A stretch of DNA of 6,255 bases from Thermus sp. JCM 17653 (GTDB taxonomy: Bacteria; Deinococcota; Deinococci; Deinococcales; Thermaceae): assembly GCA_001311585.1 (NCBI GenBank), contig BBBN01000097.1:1-6255 (forward strand). Reading direction: 5' to 3'. Within the stretch, counting starts at the first letter, position 1. Each line of letters opens with the position of its first letter. This document shows positions 1-6,230 of this stretch, piece by piece. The translations under genes were made by a program, and so were the position numbers. The notes under the pieces were generated by a model. It worked only from the letters and a program-made list of their open reading frames with translations, was not told where the DNA came from and ran no database searches.

Positions 1-584
1 CCCGGGGGGAGGTGCGCTACGCCCTCTGGAGGCGCCCTGCGGACTGGCCCGCCCTCGTCCCCCTCCTCTACCGCCTGGGGGCCTATAGGGAGGGGATCCG
101 GGCCGCCTGGCCCACGGCCCTTGCCTACCCCAGGGCCTACCGGGAGTGGGTGGAGGGCTACGCGGGGAAGGAGGGGCTGGATCCGGACCTCCTCTTCGCC
201 CTCCTCCACGTGGAAAGCCGCTTTGACCCCAGGGCCGTAAGCCCCACGGGGGCCCTGGGCCTCGCCCAGTTCCTGAGGAGCACCTGGGCGGACGTGGCCA
301 GGATGCTGGGGGAAGCCCCCGCCGACCCCTTGGACCCGGAAAGCGCCATCCGCTACGCTGCCCGCTACCTCCGCTGGCTCCTGGAGCGGTGTTCCGCCTT
401 CCAAGGCACGGAAAGGCTCGCCTGCGCCCTCACCGCCTACAACGGGGGCATCGGCTACACCCTAAGGGGCATCGCCCGGGAGGGGGGGCTCTACGCCTTC
501 CTCCGCTTCCAGGAGCGGGACGAGCCCCGGGAGTACTTGGCCAAGGTGCTCTCCGCCTACGCCGCCTACAAGGCTATTCCTTAG
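1..584 (+). CDS. Lytic transglycosylase, SLT domain, C-terminal part (5' end outside window)
   Basis: This is a peptidoglycan lytic transglycosylase of the Slt70/MltE superfamily. Such enzymes cleave the MurNAc-GlcNAc bond in the cell envelope and form 1,6-anhydro-MurNAc ends. Numbering from the GTG at 12, the SLT domain runs from about residue 50 to 185. The catalytic Glu is E68 in HVESRFDP, followed by the SPTGALGLAQF motif (77-87), the AYNGG motif (142-146) and the EYLAKVL helix (174-180). The lead-in LAYPRAYREWVEGYA resembles the linker before the catalytic domain in soluble Slt proteins. The frame stays open to the window edge (codons from base 3), and the purine-rich stretch directly abuts the GTG at 12, too close to act as a ribosome binding site. 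The gene therefore most likely starts upstream. The stop TAG (582-584) lies inside the 3' end of the opposing napA. No frameshift is visible. Confidence 0.9.
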   Translation, partial: RGEVRYALWRRPADWPALVPLLYRLGAYREGIRAAWPTALAYPRAYREWVEGYAGKEGLDPDLLFALLHVESRFDPRAVSPTGALGLAQFLRSTWADVARMLGEAPADPLDPESAIRYAARYLRWLLERCSAFQGTERLACALTAYNGGIGYTLRGIAREGGLYAFLRFQERDEPREYLAKVLSAYAAYKAIP

Positions 585-1733
585 CGGCGCGCCCCCGCTC
601 GGTCCAGGCGATGAGGGGCTTCAGGGCCAAGGGGGCGAAGAGGGTGGTGAAGACCACCATGAAGAGGACGATGGCGTATTCTTCCTCGTTCACCGCTCCC
701 GCCTTGAGGCCCAAGGCGGCCACGATGAGGCCCACCTCCCCCCGGGGGGCCATGCCCACCCCCACGGTGAGGGCGCTCCGCACCCCTTGGGTGAGGGCTC
801 CGAGGAAGCCGGCCAGGACCTTGCCCAGGATGGCGATGATCGTGACCACCGTCCCCGCCACCAGCACCACGGGGCTCGCCAAGGCGGCGAGCTCCAGCCT
901 CACCCCCACCATGGCGAAGAAGATGGGGGCGAGGAAGCTCTCTATGGCGAAGATGGGCTCCTCGAGGCGGTACTTCTCCCGGACCTCGGAAAGGAGCATC
1001 CCCCCGAGGAAGGCCCCCACGATGGGTGCAAGCCCGATGCTGGCCGCCAGGGCCGCCATCCCCACCCCAAGGGCCAGGGCGAAGCCCAAGGGGCTTCCCA
1101 CGGGAAGCCGCTCCACGGGGAGGCGGGCGATGAGGGTGGAAAAGAGGACGGCAAGCCCCACGAAGACCACGGAGAGGACGATGAGCCTAAGGATGGCCCC
1201 CACCTCCACCTGGCCCGTCTCCGCCACACCGTTCACCACCGCGAGGACGATGAGGCCCAGGACGTCGTCAATCACCGCCGCCCCCAGGATGATGCGGGAG
1301 TAGGGGCGGGAGAGGACCCCGAGCTCCTGGAGGACCCTGGCGGTGATGCCCACGCTGGTGGCCACGAGGGCGGTGCCGAGGAAGAGGGCGGGCAGGGTCT
1401 GGAAGCCGATCTCTAGGCCATAAAAGTACCCCCCACGAAGGGGAAGGCCACCCCCAAAACGGCCACCAAAAAGGCCTCCTTCCCCACGGCCAGGATGTCC
1501 CGAAGCCGGGTCTCCAGGCCCACCATGAAGAGGAGGAAGACGGCCCCAAGCTCCGCCAAAAACTCCAGGATCTCCCCCTCGTGCACCAGGCCGAGGAGGG
1601 CGGGCCCTACCAAAACGCCCGCAAGCACCTCCCCGATCACCACGGGCTGGTTCAGGCGCTTGAAGAGGAAGGCCATGACCTGGGCCGCGAGGAGAAGATA
1701 GAAGATCTCCAACAGGTGTTCCGCCCCGTGCAT
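574..1733 (-). CDS. napA: Na+/H+ antiporter NapA (CPA2 family), interrupted here by a 1-base deletion
   Basis: NapA is an electrogenic Na+/H+ exchanger of the inner membrane, and the T. thermophilus protein has a crystal structure. Restoring one base gives exactly 386 aa plus stop, the length remembered for that protein, with near-identical sequence. The ion-site Asp pair D156-D157 (AAVIDDVLG) and the Lys pairing with it, K305 (AILGKVLAG), are kept, as is APRGEVGLIVAA. The ATG at 1733-1731 is preceded by GGGAGG (1739-1744) five bases away. It overlaps the stop of the CBS gene as TGATG, so translation is probably coupled. The deletion lies in the C run 1429-1434 (six where seven are needed), after Gly-102. 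The broken frame ends at a TAG at 1413-1415, and the downstream frame resumes at Tyr-103. Intact reading on both sides suggests a sequencing error. A true mutation would leave only the first three or so membrane helices. Confidence 0.95.
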
Positions 1734-2185
1734 CAGCCCCTCCCGAGGATGAGCTTCAAGAAGTCGCTCCGGGTGAGGATGCCCACCACCCGGTTTCCCG
1801 AGTCCACCACCGGGAGGTGGCGGATCTCGCTGGTAAGGAGGATCTCCAAGGCCTTGCCCAAGGGGGTTTCCGGATGGACCCGGGGGAGGTCGGTGCGCAT
1901 CACCGCCTTCACGGGCGTCTTCTGGTAGCGGCGGTAGATCTCTTGGAGCACCTCTTCGTCCACCCACTCGCCGAAAAGCTGCAGGGCCTCCACGTCGGAG
2001 AAGGGGACGTTCTCTGGCCTGGGCAGGAGTTCTTCCACCTGCAGAAGCCCCAGGAGGTGGCCCTCTTGGTCCACCACGGGCAAACTCCCGTAGCGGGTTT
2101 CCAGAAGGCGCCGGGCGGCCTCCTCGAGGGTGGCCTCGGGGCCGATGGTCTCGGGGCTAGGGGTCATCACCTCGGCCACGTTCAT
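1733..2185 (-). CDS. Paired CBS-domain protein, probable regulator associated with NapA
   Basis: This is an intact 150-aa soluble protein made of two CBS domains, about residues 7-56 (beginning VMTPSPETI, with LPVVDQEGHLLGLL) and 96-146 (beginning VMRTDLPRV, with LPVVDSGNRVVGILTRSDF). A roughly 35-residue helical linker joins them. Such Bateman modules usually bind adenine nucleotides or related ligands and gate enzymes or transporters. No other domain is present. The TGA stop overlaps the napA ATG as TGATG, which makes NapA the obvious candidate partner; this is inference. The ATG at 2185 lies 10 bases after the rhomboid TAA, and no good Shine-Dalgarno sequence is seen between them, so translation may depend on ribosomes finishing the upstream gene. 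This is one of only two operon genes without a frameshift. Confidence 0.9.
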   Translation of the reverse strand: MNVAEVMTPSPETIGPEATLEEAARRLLETRYGSLPVVDQEGHLLGLLQVEELLPRPENVPFSDVEALQLFGEWVDEEVLQEIYRRYQKTPVKAVMRTDLPRVHPETPLGKALEILLTSEIRHLPVVDSGNRVVGILTRSDFLKLILGRG

Positions 2186-2195
2186 GGCCTACAGT

Positions 2196-2827
2196 TTACC
2201 AGCGCCGCCACCTCCGGGCCAAGCGCGGGGCGAAGAGGAGGCCGAAGAGGAAGCCCCCCAGGTGGGCCCACCAGGCCACCCCGGGGAGGCCCAGTAGACC
2301 CTGGAATAACTGCAGAAAAGCCCAATACCCCAGGTAGACCGCGGCGGGGAAGGTCACGAAGAGGGGGAAGATGAAGAGGACCACGGAGACCACGTAGGCC
2401 CGGGGGAAGAGGACGTAGTAGGCCCCGAGCACCGCCGAAACTGCCCCGCTGGCCCCGATCATGGGCGTGGGGCTACCGGGGGTGAAAACCCCTTGGGCCA
2501 AGGCGGCGGCCACCCCTCCCAGGAGGTAAAAGAGGAGGAAGCGCCCGTGGCCCATGCGGTCCTCCACGTTGTCCCCGAAGACCCATAGGAACCACATGTT
2601 GGAAAGAAGGTGGAAGAATCCCCCGTGGAGGAACATGCTGGTGAGGAGCGAAAGCCCTGCCCCAAGGGATCTTGAAAGAAGAGAGCGGGGACGAAGCCGA
2701 AGGCCTGTACCACGGCCTCGAGGCCTGCGGCGAGCTCCCAGAGGAAAGCCAAGGCGTTGGCCAAGACCAGGCCCCGCACCACGTAGGCGGGCCTGTGGGC
2801 GCGGTTTAGGTCGTAGAGGGGAAACAC
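2196..2827 (-). CDS. Rhomboid-family intramembrane serine protease, interrupted by a 1-base deletion
   Basis: Rhomboids cleave membrane helices of client proteins within the bilayer. Reconstructed length is 210 aa, with about six membrane segments. Family signatures are in order: His-73 and Asn-77 in FFHLLSNMW (helix 2), an E..G..R-type motif in EDRMGHGRF, catalytic Ser-127 in IGASGAV (helix 4) and catalytic His-189 in WWAHLGG (helix 6). It starts at a GTG (2827-2825) immediately after the TAG of the upstream protease gene, with AAGGAGG about ten bases upstream. The N-terminal part (to QGFR, residue 60) and the rest (LLTSMFLHGG onward) lie in different frames. One base is missing near 2645-2650; GG to G at 2648 would give CGC CTC CTC. 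The total of 632 bases is one short of 211 codons. The C terminus is Arg/Trp-rich (RRWRRW), suiting a cytoplasmic tail. The substrate cannot be told from sequence. Confidence 0.92.
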
Positions 2828-3653
2828 CTACCGCCCCCCTCCTTGGCGGTAGGGAAGGGGCACGTACTGGACGCTGGGCTTTTGCCCTGGGCCTGGGGGT
2901 AGAGGTCCATGAGCTCGTAGACCTCCAGGGGCATCTCCGTGGAGACCCTAAGCCCCATCTCCCGGGCCTGGGCCACGTCAATGGGGTAGTCGTGGGTCCA
3001 GGTGCCCTGGGAGAGGAGGTGGGCCACCTCCTCCGCCTTTTCCTCGGGCATGTGTTTCCTGAGGAGGTTCTTCACCGTGGCCTTCACCTGCCTAAGGGCC
3101 TTCTCCGCCACGTCGGCGAGGATCAGGGTCTGGTCGTCTATCTCGGAAAGGGGCTTCTTCTCCAGGACCTTGACGATGCTCGCCGCCGGGTACTGGCCGA
3201 GCTGGGGGTCCACGGGGCCCAAAACGGCGTTTTCGTCCATGACGATCTCGTCGGCGGCCAGGGCGATGAGGGTACCCCCGGACATGGCGTAGTGGGGCAC
3301 GAAGACCGTCACCTTGGCGGGATGGCGCAAGAGGGCCTCGGCGATCTGCTCCGCCGCCAGGACGAGGCCTCCCGGGGTGTGGAGGATGAGGTCAATGGGC
3401 ACGTTCTTATCGGTGAGGCGGATGGCCCTCAGGACCTGCTCGGAGTCGTCTATGTTGATGAAGCGGGAGATGGGGATGCCGAGAAAGCTTACCGCTTCCT
3501 GCCGGTGGATGAGGGTGATGACCCGGCTTTGCCGCTTCCTTTCCAGCTCGGCGATCTTCCGGGCCCGGGCCCCGAGGAGCATCTGCTGCTGCAGGTAAGG
3601 GCTCAGGCCGAGAGGATGAAGAAAAGCCAAAAGAGTTGGAAGAAGATCTCCAT
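2828..3653 (-). CDS. Membrane-anchored ClpP/SppA-fold serine protease (SDH_sah family), with two 1-base deletions
   Basis: This belongs to the ClpP/crotonase-fold family annotated as serine dehydrogenase proteinase (SDH_sah), widespread in Thermus, Deinococcus and Bacillus. Reconstruction gives 275 aa. An N-terminal membrane anchor (FFQLFWLFFILSAL, 4-17) precedes the cytoplasmic fold. Signatures are HTPGGLV (92-98, oxyanion-hole glycines) and HYAMSGGT (121-128) with likely nucleophile Ser-125. K162 or K166 could be the general base by analogy with Ser-Lys SppA-type enzymes (inference). The ATG at 3653-3651 is chosen because homologues begin with this hydrophobic segment and GGAGG lies five bases upstream. 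An in-frame start at 3693 would give an unrelated N terminus. One deletion is near 3606-3607 (GG for GGG), after Ala-16. The other is at 2876-2878 (GGG for GGGG), before the tail SPSVQYVPLPYRQGGGR. With both restored, the stop TAG directly touches the rhomboid GTG. Confidence 0.88.
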
Positions 3654-3658
3654 ATGCG

Positions 3659-3663
3659 CCTCC
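3659..3663 (-). promoter_or_regulatory. Shine-Dalgarno sequence that fixes the start of the ClpP/SppA-fold protease
   Basis: GGAGG (within TTGGAGG) on the minus strand lies five bases before the ATG at 3653. It supports the membrane-anchor N terminus (MEIFFQLFW) rather than the in-frame start at 3693, which exists only because of the frameshift near 3606. A TATACT hexamer at 3675-3670 could be an internal -10 box, but no acceptable -35 lies 16-18 bases upstream, so I do not call an internal promoter. Confidence 0.7.
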
Positions 3664-3689
3664 AAGGGGAGTATACGGGATCGGTGGCC

Positions 3690-4830
3690 TCAAGGGGAGG
3701 CAGGAGGCTTTTTCGGAAACTGCCTCCTCGAGGCCTCCCGGTAAAGGCGCTGGCCGAGTTCCGGGGCGAAGCGAATGAGGAGGGCCCCCAAGGGAATGGA
3801 GACCAAGACCAGAAGGACGGCCACCTGGGCCACCTGGGGGTAGCCCTGATCCAGGGCCAGGCCCCCCAGGACCAGGTTGAACTCCCCCCGGGGAACCAGG
3901 TAGAGGGCGCTGTAGAGGCGCCGCTTCCGCCCGAGCCCCGCCTGGGCCCCGCCCAGGTGGTTGAGGGGAAGTTTGAGGGCGATGCCAGAAGGGCGAGGGT
4001 CAGGGCCCAGGGCGCAAGCCCTGTGAGGAGCTCCAGGGCCTGGGCCCCCACCACCAGGAAAAAGAGGGCCACCCCCAGGTCCCGCACGGGGCCGAAGAGG
4101 TGCTCCAGCCGTTCCCGAGGCCCAGGCTTGCGGCGATGACCCCGGAGAGGAAAGCCCCCACGCCCTCCGAGGCCCCAGCGGCGTGGAAGAGGAGGGCGGT
4201 GCCCGTGGTGAAGGCGGCCCCCAGGAGGAGGACCAGCTCGTCGGAGAGGGTTTCCATGAGGCGCACCAGGAGGGGCCCCAAGAAGCGGGCGAAGAGGAGG
4301 TAAAGGAGGGCCAGGGCCACTCCACCCAGGAAGCCGGTGGGCCCGTGGCCCCCCAGGAGGGCAAGGAGGAGGGCGACGACCAGGTCCTCCAGGACCAGGA
4401 CCCCCAGGACCACCTCGCTCTCGGGGTTGGCGGCCCGGCGCAGGTCCACGATGAGCTTGACGATGACCGCGCTGGAGCTGATGTAAAGGATCCCGGCCAG
4501 GAGGGCCGCTCCCCGGGCGTCCAGGCCGGAAAGAAGCCCCAATAGGAAGCCCAAAGGCAGAGCGAAAGCGTCAAAAAGGCCTGCCCTTAGGGCCTTCCCC
4601 GAAAGGCCCTTAAGGCGGTCGGGGCCGAACTCCAGGCCCACGGAGAAGAGGAGGAGCAAAAGCCCCAAGGAGGGGAGGGGCTCCAGCTCCTCCACGGGGA
4701 GCCTTTCCCCCACCCAAAGCCCTGCGAGGAGGTAGACGGGGAGGGGAGGAAAACCAAAGCGGTGGACCAGGGCTGCCCCCAGGGCCAAAAGCCCCGCGGC
4801 CAGGGTAAAGGCCTCCAGGGAAGGGTGCAT
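3690..4830 (-). CDS. khtU: KhtU/KefB-like CPA2 monovalent cation/H+ antiporter, with two 1-base deletions
   Basis: This is a polytopic inner-membrane cation/proton antiporter of the CPA2 family. The upstream KhtT-like gene indicates the KhtU type, which in Bacillus subtilis exports K+. Reconstructed length is 380 aa. Visible signatures are LLFSVGLEFG (60-69), YISSSAVIVKLIVD (116-129), LVLEDLVVAL with D150 as the likely ion-site acid, IALKLPLN near residue 290 (its Lys lying where NapA has K305), and YLVPRGEFNLVLGG. The ATG at 4830-4828 overlaps the khtT stop as TGATG. Two single-base losses break the frame. The first is at the C run 4114-4116 (three for four, restoring GLGERLEHLFGPVRDLG). The second is near 3984 (G for GG, restoring LALLAIALKLPLN). 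The family assignment is firm; K+ rather than Na+ specificity is inferred from context only. Confidence 0.9.
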
Positions 4831-5303
4831 CAGAGGTTCCTCTTGAAGGCCTCCACCGCTTCCCGGATGCCCGCCACCACCAGGGTGTCCCCCACCTCCA
4901 GGACCACCCCGGGCCCGGGGTGGGGAAGGAGGGGGGCCCCGGGGCGGTCCACGGCCAGGAGGTGGACCCCGGGGGGAAGGTGGAGGTCCCCCACCCGCTT
5001 GCCCGCGAGCTTAGAGCCGGGCAGGACCTTGATCCACTCGATGACCTTCTGGCCTAGCTTGCTCTGGGTATCCCCCACCGCCTCGGGGTGGAAGAGGACC
5101 CCGGAGAGGATGGCCCCGATCTCCCGGGCTTCCTCGTCGGTGAGGTCCAGGGCCATGGTGGGCTCGTCCTCCTCCCCGGCCTCAAAGTACTGGACTTCCC
5201 GCTTCCCCGAGTGGTGGACCACGATGACCAAGCGGTCGCCGCTTTGCACGGTGATGGTGAACTTGCGGCCCACCCCGGGCAGGACCACTTCCTCTACCCG
5301 CAT
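4830..5303 (-). CDS. khtT: KhtT-like antiporter regulatory subunit (TrkA-C/RCK_C domain)
   Basis: This is an intact 157-aa soluble protein. Residues 1-75 resemble the N-terminal domain of KhtT/YhaT (VVLPGVGRKFTITV, SGDRLVIVVHHSGKREV, EEAREIGAILSG). Residues about 87-155 form a TrkA-C (RCK_C) ligand-binding domain (VLPGSKLAGKRVGDLHLPPG, GDTLVVAGIREAVEAF). In B. subtilis, KhtT is the cytoplasmic partner of the K+/H+ antiporter KhtU and gates it in response to nucleotide ligands and pH. The immediately following gene here is such an antiporter, joined by a TGATG stop-start overlap. The ATG at 5303 is chosen for its AAGGAG (5310-5315) six bases upstream and its match to the family N terminus; 25 additional in-frame residues upstream belong to the overlapping 3' end of the PsiE gene. 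Which ligand is sensed in Thermus is unknown. No frameshift is present. Confidence 0.9.
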   Translation of the reverse strand: MRVEEVVLPGVGRKFTITVQSGDRLVIVVHHSGKREVQYFEAGEEDEPTMALDLTDEEAREIGAILSGVLFHPEAVGDTQSKLGQKVIEWIKVLPGSKLAGKRVGDLHLPPGVHLLAVDRPGAPLLPHPGPGVVLEVGDTLVVAGIREAVEAFKRNL

Positions 5304-5721
5304 GGCCTTCTCCTTTCCGGAGGGAAGCGCACGGCCAGGGTGCGCCCGGCCACCAGGGCCAGGATTCCCAGGCTCCACAGGAAGAGATCCATTCCGGAAA
5401 ACTTCTCGGCGAAGAGCAAGAGGAGGAGCTCCCTCAGGGCCAGGGCGATGCCCACTTCCAGAAGCGCCTCCAGGCGGACCCGCTCAAACTCAAAGTACTC
5501 CACGAAGACCCGGACGAGCTCCAGAACGATGACCAAGGAAAGAACGTTGGTGATGAGGTCCTTGAGCCTAAGCGCACCGTGGGTTCGGTGAAGGTGAGGC
5601 CGAGTTCCAAAAAGGTGCGCCCTACCCCCACGAAAAGCCCCACCAGGAGGGCCACCAGCACCAGGTTGAAGACCAGCTGCGTGGCCCCCCGGTAAACCCA
5701 TAGAAGCAGGTCCTGGCGCAT
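5294..5721 (-). CDS. PsiE-family (phosphate-starvation-inducible E) membrane protein, with a 1-base deletion
   Basis: Reconstruction gives a 142-aa protein with four predicted membrane segments (about 15-35, 57-75, 84-104 and 112-130). It resembles E. coli PsiE (about 136 aa) in length and in the pattern VFVEYFEFERVRLEALLEVG followed by IALALREL. The biochemical role of PsiE is not established; the E. coli gene is induced by phosphate starvation and cAMP-CRP. The ATG at 5721 comes one base after the stop of the DUF1931 gene (TAGGATG) without a clear Shine-Dalgarno sequence, so reinitiation is likely. The 3' end overlaps the khtT start by ten bases. Two frames meet around 5567-5574. Adding one base (for example G to GG at 5572) restores EPTVRLRLKDLITNV, and the 428 bases are one short of 143 codons. 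The family call rests on pattern and topology, so it is less firm than the antiporters. Confidence 0.82.
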
Positions 5722-5722
5722 C

Positions 5723-6168
5723 CTAAAGCAGGAGGTTGAACACCCGCTCGGCCCGCTGGTGGTGCTCCGCCTGGGGGTTCTTGAGGGCGGGGTCCAGCTC
5801 CTTGAGCACCTTGCGTAGGCCACCACCAGGGCCCCGGCGAGCTCGGGAAGGAGGTTCCGCACGTCCTCGGCCACCTCGAGGTCCAGAGGCGGCAAGGCCG
5901 CCAGGGCATCCAGCACGGGCTTGAGCTCCAAGGTGGTGTCCATCCGGCGGAACTCCTTTAGGGTCTCCTGAAGCCCCTTGGTGATGGGCAGGTCGGGCTC
6001 AAAGATCAGGTCCCGCCCGTTGTACTTGGCGTTCCGCTCCGCCACCACCAGGAGATCGTAGAGCTTGTTGCGGAGGAACTCGGAAAGCCGCTTGAGGTCG
6101 TCCTTGTCCACGTCCAGGCTGGCGGCCATCCGGAAGAGCTTCTCGAACTCGGCGATCTTCATCAACAT
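5723..6168 (-). CDS. DUF1931 bacterial histone-fold protein (Aq_328-like), with a 1-base deletion
   Basis: Reconstruction gives 148 aa, the remembered length of the T. thermophilus DUF1931 protein, with strong similarity to it. The Aquifex relative Aq_328 has a crystal structure showing two histone folds in one chain. Residues 1-62 carry the histone pattern, ending AERNAKYNGRDLIFEPDLPI, comparable with the archaeal A...A...GR..I...D signature. Residues about 63-148 form the divergent second half, ending ERVFNLLL. The cellular role, including whether it binds DNA, is unsettled. The ATG at 6168 has GGAGG (6173-6177) four bases upstream; a second ATG two codons later (6162) is also possible. One base is missing at about 5813 (G for GG), after Ala-119. 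Restoring it gives AYAKVLKELDPALKNPQ and the TAG at 5725-5723. It is the first gene of the operon, directly behind the promoter. Confidence 0.92.
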
Positions 6169-6187
6169 AGGTCCTCCCCGTTTCCAG

Positions 6188-6218
6188 GTTATCTATTTAG
6201 TTAGCGTCTTCGTGTCAA
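6188..6218 (-). promoter_or_regulatory. Probable sigma-A promoter of the eight-gene operon
   Basis: On the minus strand a perfect -35 box TTGACA lies at 6218-6213. With 17-base spacing the -10 is TAGATA (6195-6190); with 19-base spacing it is GATAAC (6193-6188). Both are imperfect. The region is the only AT-rich stretch in the window, and a start site near 6183 would leave a leader of about 15 bases containing the GGAGG of the first gene. It is the only strong promoter-like sequence on the minus strand that I found. Confidence 0.65.
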
Positions 6219-6230
6219 GAAAGTTGCGCT

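Noticed and set aside
389..1303. Plus-strand open frame of 304 codons overlapping the transglycosylase and napA
   Set aside because: It is an out-of-frame reading of the transglycosylase followed by antisense napA. It is rich in Arg, Pro, Thr and Met and shows no motif.
1413..1967. Minus-strand 184-codon frame with a 78-residue extension before the NapA N terminus
   Set aside because: The extension is Pro/Gly-rich out-of-frame reading of the CBS gene. The NapA start at 1733 has its own Shine-Dalgarno sequence and matches the known protein.
2196..2981. Minus-strand 261-codon frame suggesting a longer rhomboid protein
   Set aside because: Its first half is Arg/Pro-rich out-of-frame sequence from the protease gene and rhomboid 5' end. 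The true N terminus (FPLYDLNRAHRP) is in another frame starting at the GTG 2827, joined by a one-base deletion.
3670..3698. Internal promoter before the SDH_sah protease gene (TATACT at 3675-3670)
   Set aside because: No -35 match at normal spacing; the nearest candidate TTGAGG (3693-3688) is only 12 bases away.
2554..3744. Long plus-strand open frame (396 codons), the longest unbroken frame in the window
   Set aside because: It is antisense to the rhomboid and SDH_sah protease genes, whose conserved catalytic motifs are clear. Its protein is low-complexity (Gly, Arg, Leu, His-rich) with no recognisable family; long antisense frames are expected at this GC content.
574..6168. Programmed ribosomal frameshifting as explanation for the split frames
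   Set aside because: Eight events in six unrelated genes, at unrelated contexts and without conserved slippery sites or stimulatory structures, are implausible. Base loss in sequencing is simpler.
574..6168. Operon decay into pseudogenes
   Set aside because: All catalytic and ion-binding residues, gene junctions and ribosome binding sites are kept, and no substitution nonsense changes are visible, so decay is unlikely, though it cannot be excluded without reads.
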